Shown here: positions 12,501 to 24,615 of the stretch, one piece after another
Numbering within the stretch: the first letter of the stretch is position 1
Layout: every line of letters starts with the position of its first letter
DNA from: Aphelocoma coerulescens
Lineage: Eukaryota > Chordata > Aves > Passeriformes > Corvidae
NCBI RefSeq assembly: GCF_041296385.1
Contig: NC_091023.1
Location: 10,540,924 to 10,604,923 of the forward strand
Length of the DNA: 64,000 nt
Direction of reading: 5' to 3'
Made by a program: the position numbers and the translations under genes
Notes under the pieces: generated by a model
The model's database searches: none
What the model saw: the letters and a program-made list of their open reading frames with translations, nothing else
Told to the model about the DNA's origin: nothing

Positions 12501-15500
12501 CTCTCTCTACTCCTTTTCCAGTCATGTGGAACCTGTAACAATTAGCAGTTTCTGCTTGGCTCTGCTCTGCCTCACTCTTTAGTCCCCTGCCAGTTGCTGC
12601 TTACAAAGTAGATACCTGTCCAATGATTAAATCAGTTACTCAAAAATAAATTAAATGCTATTTTTAATGGGCATTTATTTGAGGGAAAAATATCATTTCA
12701 TTCTAATATGTTTTGTTTGATGCAAAGCAAGAGCATTTTAATAAATAATTCATATCAACAGAATACAAAATTTACCGACCTAATACTTTTAGAAATATGA
12801 ATACAATGAGATAAGATGTACATACACACACGTACTCAGCTGTATTGTATTTTCAGATTCCCATTATTACAATAGTCCTTATTATCTCTGATACATGGAA
12901 GTTCCTGTCTGCAACAGGGTAAAATACAGATTTCTTGCTAATGTATGTCTCAGTAAATTAGATAAGGAAAAGAACAGAGCATAACATTTACCCCTCACTC
13001 TGTAACTTGGTCAGTTATGCAAATACAAGTAACACCAAAAAGTAAAGACTTTGGAAGAATTATCATCAGCAGGTCTCTTTAATTTGGCCTCAAAAAAAAA
13101 CAGGATTCATGGAGACAGATCTCCAAGGGTCAGTCTATATTTGTATATATATGTCCAGGCAAAACCTGCAATTTTTCTATATGGCTACAGTTCCCATACA
13201 ATGTCCAAGAGAGAAGGTTGAAACTGAAGTAGTCCACAAATGCTCCTAGCACAAGCAAGGATCCTTGCAACCCACAAAATGCAGAAGCATTTTATAGCAT
13301 TTCAAAATCACAGTGATAAAATGTTTTATTTGTGGAAGTGTAAGTCAGTCTCTGGGCACCACCTGAATTCTGATGTTGAGTAGTAAGATAAGCAGGGTTC
13401 ACAGGCAAAACAAGTGTGCAGAGAAGAGTATCAGTGAACATGGGCCTGGAAACAGACTGCAGACTGAGCATGTTGCTTTGAAATCCTCAAGATGCTGCTG
13501 AGGCATGAAGCACATGCACTCTACTCCCTACCCCCAAAACAGACTCATTCCTAGTATTCATTTGGCCAATGACCTCAGTGAGAAGAGCGTTAAGTCCCTG
13601 TTGAAAATGCAGATTTGCTACAGAAACTCTATAAAAAGTAAATCAAATTACAAAAAAAAAAATCTCTAAAAAGCAAGTGTTTCTTTCATCTGTTCCTGAC
13701 TTCCTTATTATTTCAGTGTTGGATGTAGAAGAGTAAATAAATCTCATTTAATATCTGTGACACAATTCCCAGCTGTGGTTTCCTCAAGTCCTTCCAAAGC
13801 AGCTTTTTGGCAAGTTAAAATGATTTGGCACAATCATAGTCACAGAAAATATATTTTATTCCTAAAAGGATTATTCAAAGTTTAACTGGCTGTAAGAGCA
13901 CCACATCCACTGACACTCTCAGAAACCAGAGAGAACTGATTCTCTACTGCCTGGCATACACCCCTCACACCTTATGAAAATTTCCTCCAGTATCCTCACT
14001 TTGAAAACTGCCAGCTTTATTTCAAAACCCAAAGATACAGCAATAGGTATTGTGGCAATGCTCATGGCTGGGACACTTGTTCATGGGAACCCTCCTAAAA
14101 CTCTGATTTTAAGTCTCACTTAGGCTCAACAGCCATAATTCAGCTCTGAGTTTGGACCTTCCTGTGCTGAACCCAAACCACTGCTATGGGGTGAAATCCA
14201 TTAAAATCTTCCAAAAGTTTTCCCATTGAGATTGTGACACAAAAGTGTTTCCATTTCAGTATCTCCTGAATAAGAATCATTTATTTTTACAGCGCGCCTC
14301 CAGCGTTTCCCACACACTTACCAGCTGAAGAGAAAAATCCTCAACCCCATTCTGAATTTATCATCACAACACCTGCTCTCTGTCAAAGCTCACTGAGGAC
14401 CCCAAACAAACCATCCTCAATGGGCCTCCAATCACTTTGCAATTTTGTGTTGCTTTTCAGCATGCCAGGCATATCCCAAACAGCCTAACCCACAACCAGA
14501 TGGTCAATACACAGGGGGAGACACCCACAGACTTTAAAAACAAACAAACAAATAAATCAGAATTACCAGTATTTAGTGTCTGGTTGTGTTGCAGCATTTA
14601 GGCCAGGACCTTTAAAAAAGTGCCTGAGAGCACATTCACAATGTAGGAACCCACTCCCAACCCAGACTTTATTTCTGCCAACAGGTTGAGTGGGGAGCAG
14701 AGGGGGGGGGAATAAATCTAAAAAGCACTTCCTCTCCCCCCGTTCCACAAATACATTATTCATAAAAGCCAGGGATTTTTTTTATTACCTGGGGATTTCA
14801 CTTTTATTATGTTCAAAGGACTGTTTCAGAGAGCGCTCACTCCCCTGCAGGCAAATACGCAGGGTGTTTTTACACGGCAGTATAAATTACAGTGAATATC
14901 TAAATAATACTGGCAAAACCTCAACAAAATCAAATAGCCAAAAACATTAGGGACAAATTGCCCTTGCACAATTTATTTCATTGTTTGGTGGAGCTCCACA
15001 GAGAATCTGGGGCCCCTAGTATACTGTATCTAAATTGATTTATTCTTACTATCACAGGGGAAGTCAATAAACTACTCCTTTGTATAAGTTATACGGACAT
15101 TAAAATAAAATCCTAAAAGACTACACAAATGGCTATTTCTCCTCAACTCCTGAGCATCTACAAAGAGGTGAGCCACATAAAGATATATGTAGTTATTCTC
15201 ATAAACTGGATTAGTAAAGACAAGGCATAACCACAGCTTAAAACAGAGAGAGAAAAAACAATGCTTTTTTTTCCCACTCTCAACAGAACATATTTCAGAT
15301 GCTACCTCTGCTTGTTGTAATCACATTTCCAGTCTGAATCACAAATACTCCAGAAATCTATCTTGCTCTGAAGAGCCAAAATATTTATTTTTATTTGACC
15401 TCCTACTAGGTGCATTCATGGGAAAACAAATGGATTCTACTTGGGGCATGTCCATTTGTGCCTGTATCCCAGAAACCTGAAACCAGGCCAGCATTCTTCT

Positions 15501-17799
15501 GATTGAATAAAGCTGAGTTGTCTGGGTTAAATCTGTTGTCAATATGCCTCGCTTATACAGTGAAATAGTTTCTTGTTAAGCAAGACAGAGATTTACTGTA
15601 GGCAAGATATGGACTTCAAATACATCAGCATGGAAGGGAAGGACAGAAATGTATTAATTCTTCAAGAAACACTGGATAAATGTACTGTATACCTTAGCAG
15701 GAAGCTCTTTTTCTATGAATAATCATGGTCTTGAGTCAACAGACTTTGCCCACTTAAGCTATCTCTTGCATCAGAATCCAATTATAGCAAAGCCTACAGA
15801 AAACAGGTTTGGCACACTTTAATATTTTGGTATTGATCTAATTTAGCTCTGGTTTCAATTACAACAGGGAGCATTTTATCAAGAGATAGATTTTGTTTGT
15901 TGGACTCTAAATTGCTTTTTTCCTTATTGTCTCTGATCCCACTGTCTGGGTACTTTTTCCATGCTTATTGCTGCAGTTTTAGAGGTTTTACCCATTTTAT
16001 TACGAACTTTTTTAAAGGAAAGACATAAAATCCAGCTTTTCTAAGTAATAAGGAGTGAACTCAATACATTTAAAAACTGGGCTGGGGTTTCTGTAGCAAC
16101 CATTCCACAGTGATGCAACTGAATTTGACATCAAAGAACAAATGTATCAAGTCATCCTGCCAACTGAAACACTTGCTTTAAGAAGAATGCCTACATATAT
16201 CTGGAACAAAGACGGATTATCCTAAGTAAAATGAGTATTTTATTTAGTAATATATGTATACCGTATCATCCTACTTGAGGCATCTTTTCTCCCATCAATG
16301 TGCATAACTGCCACAAAAATTAGCTGAAGTTATCCGCAGAAACTGAGGAGAATAGGCCTTTTTATTTCATTTTCAGATGTATGGAAGAATTGTCTCATTT
16401 TCCATTTAATGACATACAGAAGATATATGGAAGTAATTTTCTTTCTTCCTGCTGAATTTGGCTTTAAACTCTGCAGCTTTATGTCTTACATTCATTGAAG
16501 GGAATGTCATCTCTACAACCCAAAACAGTTACACATATTTATAAACTACATCTAAGAAATTACCCCTGGTTAACAATATGTACCTTTCAGCTACAAAGCC
16601 CAAAGCCTGACAACAGGAAAATTTTGCTGCACTGTGCTCTCCCAAAATACAAATCGCATATGTTGATAATCTGGAATGTTTGCTGAATTAAAGGAGGATT
16701 ATGAAATCATATCAGTGATTAGAATCATACACTGCTGAAGGCAGATAGCTGGAGTGTTGAAATTTCTAAAAAGGAAGCTGTCAAATAGTAGGAAGCAATT
16801 TGCAATGATCCATAGCTTTGTGAATAAAATTGCAAACCTAGTGCTCTGTTAAACTCCAAGAAGTGATAAAATTTGAATTCAGGGTTTATAATTCCAAAAT
16901 GAAGTCCATTTCATGGACTGCTACAATTTCTAGAAAAACATAAGAGATAAAGGAACATTACAAACTCACTGGAACCGAGACAGAGTTCCTAGTGTTTCTT
17001 CAAGCATGAAAAGGCATGACACTCAGGATAGACTGCTTTTTAAAACTCCCTGTTGGTATTGCTGGATGTGAGATACAACTGTTCAGCCCGAAAGAGAAAC
17101 ATGCAGTACATCCCTCTCCAGCCCGAACAGCAACAAGAACTGTGCAATTTTTTTAGCTCAAGGTAGCTTCTACCTGCAACTTCCTTCTGACATGGAAGAA
17201 GAGTACACCTGAAAATTGCAGCTTTTGCTCTTGAGACTATTTTAGAAAGAAACCAATTTCAAAATAATTCAGGTGCTTTCAAATGCCATTAAAATTAAAA
17301 TAGAAATAAAAATTTATTTAGGCTGCAATATGTCAAAGGCTTTTGTATCTATATTGGAAAAATGGATGTGCTCCTGTCTAACCAGAGCACCTGCCATTGA
17401 GGCTACAGTTCTTCCAACACAGATTCCTGTCGTTAGATGTCAGGGGATCATTACTTGAAAAGAAAAAGCTCATTCTAGTAACAATGGTCGTTTGTGTACA
17501 GGCTCCTGATGAGAGACACCACTTAAAGATTCTACGCTAGTTTTAGCATTCCTGCTTCTTGAACAAGGAAACACCTTTAAATTTGACCCCAAAACTTAAG
17601 AACTCAAGCTGCAACATTGAAAATGCCTCATCTGCACATGCAAGGCTTCACCCAACAAGCAGCTCTTTCCTGAGAGCAGGAGAGCAGGTACAAGCTGTGG
17701 TGTGGGGAGGTAGCAAGAGGCCAGCAAACACTCTGCAGCCAAGGTCCTGACTCCAGTTTTACTATTATACACCAGCCCTGGAAGCTGCTTCTTTCCCAG
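9556..17799. other. Unique non-coding DNA
   Basis: No gene is seen. The stretch is AT-rich with many AATAAA words but no associated open frame. It includes the tandem duplication of 'actgctctctctac' near 12472 and 12497, and short TA-rich tracts near 13140. No transposable element was recognised, although very old ones could be missed by eye. Confidence 0.65.
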
Positions 17800-18239
17800 C
17801 TGCCCATCTTCTCTGGTCTGTAGTGACTCAAGGTGGGCACTTCTCCGTAAGTGCCATTGGTGAGGGCTGGTGAACTCCTCTGGAGTCTGTCCTGGCTCAC
17901 ACGGAATTACCCTGGCATCAGGAACATGTCACTGCCTGTTTGTGCCCAGTCTGGCCCCCAGGCTCAGATCTGCAAGGGAAATCAGGATCCTGCTAAGTCT
18001 CAGGCAGTCCCAGAGCTGTGAAGGGGCATTCCCAGCACCTGGCTGGTTCCATTACAATTGGTGTGGTTGTATCTGTACAAGGAGGGGCTTGCCAAGTTTC
18101 CTTGAGTTCACGTTTATTGCTGCCGTGCCCCAGGTAAAGCAAACGGCAGGTAATTTGAGCATTTCTGTCCTTATTCGTTTGTGTTCCATAGGATTTCCTC
18201 GGCATAGCTGGCATTTTGGGCAGCCTGCAGCCTGCTTCA

Positions 18240-18720
18240 TGCAGACTTTATACCCATCGCACCACCGCGGCGAGGGGCTTTTTTATTTCAAAGCAAGCCA
18301 CTGAACACCACCCGACCTCCAGCCCCAGCGCGGAGGTGGCCGGTGGCAGGTCTCCAGGCCGGGCTGCGCTGGCCGGCGCCACCGGAACGGGAAAGCCCTC
18401 ATCGTTCCCGATTGTTTTCCTGAATGCCTCAGCGAACAAGGGCGAGAGGAAACATCAGGACCTGGCCAGCGGCCAGCGGCTCGCTCGCGGCGGCGGCCAA
18501 GGCAAACACGCTCCGCCTGCGCCGCCTCAGCCGCGGGGTCCCGGCCCGGGGGGACGCGGCCCTTCTGTGCCGAGCGCCGCCGGCTCCTCACAGCTCCTTC
18601 GTGCCAGCCCGGGCAGGGGCAGCCGGGGGAAACTCCTCGCCCCTCAGAGGGTTGTTCCGCTTGGAACAAAACCTGCCCGCAGCCTCGGAGGTAGAAAAAT
18701 AAAAGCAGTTTCCTCTCGCA
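18240..18720. promoter_or_regulatory. CpG island, candidate promoter
   Basis: This is the only stretch in the window that is both strongly GC-rich and dense in CpG dinucleotides. Examples are 'ctcgctcgcggcggcggcc' near 18480, 'gccgcctcagccgcggggtc' near 18522 and 'cccggcccggggggacgcgg' near 18539. Several GC-box-like words are present but there is no TATA box. In vertebrates such islands usually mark promoters that start transcription in one or both directions. Plus-strand donor-like words lie just upstream (18132 'cag|gtaaag' and 18151 'cag|gtaatt'), but no open frame here resembles a known protein. The long frames across it (189 codons +, 166 codons -) follow from the GC content, which makes stop codons rare. 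The gene it serves, and its direction, cannot be told from this window. It could be a lncRNA promoter, an alternative promoter or an orphan island. Confidence 0.7.
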
Positions 18721-19682
18721 CAGGTGGTGTGGGGCTGGGGGAGCACCCCAGAACACACCGGGCCATGCCAGGGGAGCCGCCATGAGCCCTATTGCCCAGC
18801 TCCATCAGGATCGGATCCTGGGAAATCCTCCCACAGCAGCCACTGGCTCTTGTAGCCTGCGGCGGGAGAGGAGGACGAGGTACAGTCAGAAGTGCTGCTG
18901 ACACCAGGTTGCCTTTGCCCACACACCCTCTGCCCAAGCCCAGGCAGTAGTAAGGCTGCAGGGTGCCCCATCCAGCCTCCCAAAGAGCCGTGTCCTGGTC
19001 ACCGTCCAGCTGCCCATGGGGCAAAGCCGGGCTAGGATTTTGCCTTTTGAGATGGGCACGGTGGGAGCACATGTGAAAGCAGTTAACTGTGCAGTTATTT
19101 GGTCACAGAAATTTACATGCTCAGCTGCTGAAGCAGGAGGCTGTATGGTTAACTGGAGATGTTTAATAGAATCGTAGCAAGGGGTGGTGGGGCTTTTACG
19201 TCCGGCAATCTGTTCAGCTCCAGACCAGGAAACAGTGAGTTTGTACCTCTAAAGCATTCCCTTCAGAGCAGGGGCAGAGGGGTAAAATCCAACCCAGGGC
19301 AGAGGCAGGACGAGCCATGCTTTACTCTCAAATCCAGTCACCTGTGGGATCAGAACAACACACGGGACCACAGCTGACATGCTGCCAGGAGATCACTTCC
19401 TCCCACTACCATTTTCCAGGCTCCACAGGCAAAGTTTGAGAATCATCATTTTACAAGCATCAATAACTTGCAAGAAATTTTCCAGTCTCTACCAACAACA
19501 TGTTTTGAGTTTGCAAGAAGCTCCATTCCAGAGACAGCTCTTTAAAAAGTAAAAATTAGGGAGATCAAGATAAGAAAATAAATACTGCTGACCTAGCATT
19601 CCTTTGCAGGGGTGAAACACAAGGCAAATCGGGCATTTCCTATTGCTCTTTGCAAACATTGCTTCTTTGGAGGCAGGATGGA
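18721..19682. other. GC-moderate flank of the CpG island
   Basis: CpG density falls away here while GC stays above the window average until about 19060. No coding or RNA feature is seen. The open frames of 60-140 codons on both strands overlap each other and have no family resemblance. Confidence 0.6.
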
Positions 19683-19774
19683 TGGAGCAGTGGACTAGGG
19701 CTCAGGACACTGGACTTCATTTCCAGCTGTGTCACTTACCTGCTGAGTAACCTTGGGATATTGCTGTAAAATGA
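19683..19774 (+). mobile_element. MIR / CORE-SINE remnant
   Basis: The stretch follows the MIR consensus in order. It has 'agcagtggactagggctcagg' as a degraded head, then 'cacttacctgctgagtaacc' followed by 'ttggg', matching the conserved core (CACTTACTAGCTGTGTGACCTTGGG), and ends in 'ctgtaaaatg'. MIRs are tRNA-derived SINEs that were active before the amniote radiation, and a few copies survive in birds. The tRNA-like promoter boxes are no longer intact. The copy is in plus orientation and is too old to be active. Confidence 0.8.
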
Positions 19775-21222
19775 CACTCAAAAAATCTATGAATGAGAAG
19801 TGCTGCACAGGAACTAGGCTCTTCTGCCATCTTCCCACAGCACTGACACACAATCCTATGTCACAGCTGGCATTTCTGTCACAGCTTGCTTACAGTCCTA
19901 ATCCTACAAAGAGTTCTCTGTGGAAGGACCTTCTAATAGAGCAGTTCTGTTTGCAAGAAATGAGTCCAAAAGAGATGTTTGAAGCCAGAAGGATACTTCT
20001 ACCTGGATTTTTAATAGAGTTAAGATCCAGGTTACAAATTAAAATCCACAGGACCAAGAGAGCATTTCAAGTTCAGGCATATACTCTGTGGCATTGACAT
20101 TATTCCCTGTATTTCTAAAGTCCCATTCACAGCAGCTGCAATAGAAAAAAACCTAGTAATGGTAGGTGATAACTAGGTCTGTTCAGTCAGACAGAAGTAC
20201 CAGTCAGATTCAATTTCTGTAGACTACTGGGGTTTTATGCCATTGAGAACAATATCCATATGGTTGTAACACCAGTTTTCCATACTCTCAGGTAAAAGCT
20301 TCCCAGAAACCAAAATAAGGTGGAATCTATTTCAATCCTACCCTGTTTACATATGAGGGGACACCTATTTTCATGTAAATCCTTAGCAGAAGCCAGTGAA
20401 TTGATGTGCCTGTAGGACTGAGGCCTCCATTTTAAAATCTTTAAGGGATTCTTAACTGAGCTTTATCATCAGGAGAGGATCAGTTTAACATCTGAATCTC
20501 CTAGGAGCCGTATACGTGATTTATCTGCCTGAAGGTTTAGAATCCCATGCAGCCTAGGAAACAGAACCTTGTACAGGCCATGGGACATTTATCTTACCTT
20601 AATGTTTGTTAAATACCCATTGCCAAGGTCTCTAAATATTGAGCTTCAAAAAGATTAGTCAGAAAAACCTAAGAATCACACTTATCCGATGCAGCAATAT
20701 CAAATCCTTCATGATGTCTACCAGAGCGAAATAAACAAACTCTCTTGTAATAAAACCTTTTTTTATCTTGTAAAACAAATCCAAATTTTTCATAGGTTTA
20801 GAAAGTGTGGTTCTGGCCAAGGCAGATAAGTGACCAAAACAGCAACGAGGGGCTATATATACAAATATATTGCTTTGTGGATAATTTTACCTATTTGCAC
20901 TAAGTTATTCATTAGCTGAACATCACTGGCGTGTAAAGACTGGCTCTAACCAAATAATGTGAACTTTTTTTTCCGTGTTTGCTGTTATCCACACATTGCG
21001 AAATTCTCATATGTATCATGAAAGACCTTATAGGCCTATATCTCAAACAGCAAGAAGTCAAAATTGTTATCAGATATGTATCTTCAGCTGCAACTTCTTC
21101 ATTGTAAGAGACAATGGGTGCACTCACATTGGGTTGGTAAGTTAAACAAGCCTTTCATTCAAAAGCAAGCATTAAGACTAATATGGCTCCCAGAACACAA
21201 ATTCTGAAATACATGTACTCAC
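19775..21222. other. Unique non-coding DNA
   Basis: No gene is seen. A 49-bp segment at 21089-21137 has acceptor-like and donor-like ends ('cttcag' and 'gtaagtt') but is too short and weak to call. TA-rich words occur near 20857. Confidence 0.6.
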
Positions 21223-21308
21223 TGGTAAAATTCCAGGTCACAATTATTCTTTATGTAAATGTCTGTCCTGGTGGAATTTGAAGAAGCAAACACAAAGAAG
21301 GTAACACC
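21223..21308 (-). other. Candidate coding exon B (minus strand)
   Basis: Read on the minus strand, a pyrimidine-rich acceptor ('ttctattcctacag') precedes 86 bases that are open in one frame only. They end at a consensus donor, 'CCA|GTGAGT'. The open frame begins GVTFFVFASSNSTRTD and ends NNCDLEFY, with 28 codons plus two bases, so it would enter at phase 0 and leave at phase 2. It contains one N-glycosylation-like sequon, N-S-T. I do not recognise the protein. Phase does not fit a direct join to the candidate exon at 24521-24615, so at least one further exon would be needed between them. Such acceptor-donor pairs also arise by chance, so this is a hypothesis from splice signals alone. Confidence 0.3.
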
Positions 21309-21933
21309 CTGTAGGAATAGAAATGTGTTCAGTTCCTTGTTTAGGGCTTTGACAAAGAATATACTCACACACAAGGCTGAGTATCTGGATTCTGAGATCT
21401 CTGTCTCCAAAGCTGGAAGGGCACCAAACACGAGGAACCCCTTCCAGAGCACATTGCCTGGGTGGGCTGCTCCTCTGTGGAGTTCTCAAAGTCTCCTGAT
21501 GCACGGCAGGCCACTATCGGTCAGCCTGTGAGATCTGAGACTCCAAGAGGCACTGGGATCATGTTCCCAAGGCAGCCATATGCCAGATGCAAGATTGTAT
21601 TTTCTAGCAAGGCTGCAGCAATTCAGCAAAAATGCAAGTAATTCCAAATATTTCAGCCTCAACAGATCTGTGTTTGCAGACCTTGGCATCAGTGGAACAT
21701 TTCCAGACAGTTCCACTCCCATCAGCTCCATTCGTCCCAAATCTCTGGACGATGCTACACCTCTGACACACAGGTACACATGAGATAAAGAGAACACGTT
21801 GGAATGAGGTTACTATCCAAAGCTTCAGGGGCATAAAAAATGGATGCAAATGATTAGATCAGACTTGGATCCACCTATGGTGTTCAACAGATCCTGGCTG
21901 ACAGGTTCTGCTGGGAAGTGATAATAGGCAAAA

Positions 21934-22099
21934 GGGAAGGGAAGGGAAGGGAAGGGAAGGGAAGGGAAGGGAAGGGAAGGGGAAGGGGAAGGGGAAGGGG
22001 AAGGGGAAGGGGAAGGGGAAGGGGAAGGGGAAGGGGAAGGGGAAGGGGAAGGGGAAGGGGAAGGGGAAGGGGAAGGGGAAGGGGAAGGGAAGGGGAAAA
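21934..22099. repeat. (GGGAA)9-(GGGGAA)18 purine minisatellite
   Basis: About nine perfect GGGAA units (21934-21978) switch abruptly to about eighteen GGGGAA units (21979-22086), closing with one GGGAA and one GGGGAA. The plus strand is entirely purine for some 165 bases, and the repeated G-runs could form G-quadruplex or triplex (H-DNA) structures. All frames stay open through it, giving spurious Gly-Arg and Pro-Ser/Pro-Leu ORFs that are not genes. Unit number is expected to vary between individuals, and assemblies often collapse such tracts. Confidence 0.97.
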
Positions 22100-24520
22100 G
22101 GCAGCTAACAGACTCCATAGTAAATTCATCCCGGGTGAGATCATGGACAAATCACCAAGGCCCTCCCTGTTTGTGGCATATCTAGAGAGATCTAAAATAA
22201 GATGATATGAAAAAGACTAAGATTGAAAGAATTTATATTTTATTTGGGGAGTAGTTACAAAAACAAAATAAACAGGCAAAGGGGCTTGTGGAGCTGCTGA
22301 TCAGCTCTGCCTGTCAAATTGAAAAGGAGCTGTGGGTGTTTCCAGCTGATTTTAAGAAACATCTTTACCTTGAGGCATCAGTGTTTAGCCCCAACAGGGC
22401 ATTTCAAGTGTCCCCTTAATTACCAGTATGAAAAGGAAGAGACAATGATGAGAACAGATGGGGGTTTGGTCTCACATCCCATTATGGAGCAAACTATGTA
22501 AGCCTTACTCAGGTGGGAGCATAGGCTTTAATTCTGTATATCATAGTAGAATGTGGTACAGTAAAAAAAGATGTTCCCACATTATTCTGAAATCAGAGTC
22601 TGGACTCCATTTGATATAAGACAAAAAGATGACTAAATAAACAACTTTTAAAAGATCATGAGGTAACTCTACTTCTTGTCTACTAGAAGATTAAAAGGCT
22701 GCATGTTACACTGCAAGTAGTACTGCATCTAATAAAAAGCTGTGTTGTTAGCCCACAAATACAGAGGATGGCATGGAGAAGCAATTTGTTAGACTTGCCA
22801 GAACAGGTAGCAAGGAATAGAGAGAAGGAGAGCATTCTTAACAACTGTTTGCTTCTGTCATTGCAGAAAAGGAAGAATTGCCCAAGGCAGGTATATTTCC
22901 TGGTATGGCACAGGGACTTTGATAGTCAGCTGGTAATACATTTACCAGCTATCTAGTTTTCCCAGAAGTGTCTTGACCTGAGCTGACTCATCTGTGTCCC
23001 AGGAGGCTGATTAATCATTCTGATTTATTATGCTGTGGCCTGCTAGCCATTTCAGCTCTGTTTACATTGGTTCCAGTACAATATCTTATACAGGGCAAAC
23101 TACGTTCTGTATAGGCATAGTTATTTAAACTAGATTCAAAACCAAGAAGAATTTATCACCAAGCATCCAAAAAATTGAAATAAGTACAAAATGACACTCT
23201 ACTGAGCAACATCTGGAAAAAAAGCTGAAACTTTAAAGGGCAGGCAGTGTTACAAGACAAGCTAATAAGCCAATTAAGCCTTATAATTATAGGCATCTTC
23301 CAATGAAATTACAAAATTCCAAGGACTGCTTGTAACCTACAAAAAACCCACATGATTATTTTTAACAAGGAAGCAATGGAGTACTGTGTTATGGGAAACA
23401 ATCTCAATGCTATTGAATTAATAGCTCTTGGTGGTGAACATACTACCAACCATGCTGTGGAAACCAGCAAAAAAGCTGCTTGAAAAAGCCAGAGTGTGGG
23501 CCCATATGCCTTTGTTTGCACCAAAAACATGTTCTAAATGAAGCTCTACTCCAAAAAACATACTTGGAATGGGCATCACTGTGTCAGCTTTGTGTGATAT
23601 TGTTATGATACTGTTATCATCTGCAGACAGCAGTCAAGGAAACTTCCAGTCATGAGACCTAAAGTAGACTAAGCAGAAGACTCAGCAAAGCATTAAAAAA
23701 AAAAAAAAAAAGATGGAAGGATAGCACAGCTGACAAAGAGTATTTTCCAAAAGCAATCTAAAACCCACATGCTCAGATATACAGTAGTACCTCACTAACT
23801 ACAGTAGTTTGCCTAGTCCCACCAGTATTACACTTGAGATTCCACACTGCTTGTATCTTACTGATTTACACATAAATTGTGCTCAATTTATTTTATTTTT
23901 CTTGCTTTGGAAGCTCAGCTTGGGATCTCAGACTCACTCTGACAAAAATCTTTCTCCATCTCAACCCATAATAACAGTTTGTGGGACAAATAAAGACACA
24001 TATCTCTGCACTGGACTACCACACTGACAGGTTCTCTGCCCAGAATTTTGTATTGGAATTGAATGGAGAAGAAGTGAATACCACACTGTTTCTCAAAGCC
24101 AGGCTCTGAACACTTCCTGTAGAATTAATAAGTAGTAGAAAGTAGTTTCTTGAGTTTCAGCAAGTTTACAATACAAAGATGGGGTATTGGATTATTGAAA
24201 AAGGAAGGTGTATGCCCAGTGGAAGCAAGTTTTTATTTTCTTAGAAGATCTTATGTTTATAAATTAATGTTTAAAGAGAAAACCAAATCACTTATTTAAA
24301 GAATGTGCCCAAAACTTTTAATCTTACACTCATTTCTGAGAGAAGTGGATTGCTTACAGTGGCCTTCACTTAAAAAAAATACTGATGCCAACAAATGCCT
24401 GCCAGCTGCGCATGAGGAACACTCTTTTAATTATACTGTACTTTGTAGTATTAGTGATGTTTTCAATAGACATCTTCAGCCACTGATAAAAAAAAGTTTG
24501 TATTTTTTCAGCTCACTCAC
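22100..24520. other. Non-coding DNA with a poly(A) run
   Basis: No gene is seen. The block at 22960-23090 has the look of a conserved non-coding element (an AP-1-like 'tgactcat' and 'ctgattaatcattctgattt' with several homeodomain cores), but this cannot be tested here. A hydrophobic 73-codon minus-strand frame at 23309-23530 has no supporting context. Confidence 0.55.
23695..23711 (+). repeat. Poly(A) tract, A17
   Basis: Seventeen consecutive A residues. No retrogene body or SINE can be recognised directly upstream, so it is taken as a simple homopolymer rather than a retroposon tail. Confidence 0.9.
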
Positions 24521-24615
24521 ATGAAATGGTTGTTTCAAGTGGATCTGTCATTGTGGTTTCCTGGATTTCTTCAGTCTTGTTGGAAAACTTGTAAATTCCC
24601 ATGGCTGATAGTAAG
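24521..24615 (-). other. Candidate exon A with Kozak ATG (minus strand)
   Basis: On the minus strand the order is a perfect branch-point word TACTAAC, 18 pyrimidine-rich bases ending 'ttccttccttag', then 95 bases, then the donor 'CAT|GTGAGT'. Only one frame is open, and it contains an ATG in strong Kozak context (GCCATGG) 14 bases into the exon. From that ATG the reading is MGIYKFSNKTEEIQETT through to LETTIS, 27 codons plus one base. If the ATG is used, the first 13 bases are 5' UTR and an upstream non-coding exon is implied. If not, the frame also runs open from the acceptor (LLSAMGIYKF). The peptide is hydrophilic and I do not recognise it. The complementary strand is also open between an acceptor-like and a donor-like site, so the strand is not proven. 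The signals are the best of their kind in the window. Confidence 0.4.

Noticed and set aside
17800..17846. 47-bp plus-strand segment with good acceptor and GTAAGT donor
   Set aside because: Two frames are open and the segment is too short. Nothing distinguishes it from background splice-like pairs.
18216..18785. 189-codon plus-strand and 166-codon minus-strand frames in the CpG island
   Set aside because: High GC content removes stop codons in all frames. The peptides are low-complexity Gly/Arg/Pro/Ala with no family resemblance.
21329..21435. Short minus-strand exon-like segment just upstream of the 21223-21308 candidate
   Set aside because: The implied intron between the two would be only about 60 bases, below the usual vertebrate minimum.
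21825..22205. Gly-Arg and Pro-Ser/Pro-Leu repeat ORFs
   Set aside because: They are translations of the GGGAA/GGGGAA satellite in different frames, not genes.
23309..23530. Hydrophobic 73-codon minus-strand frame resembling a membrane protein
   Set aside because: Hydrophobicity follows from the T-rich minus strand. There is no start context, splice signal or recognised family.
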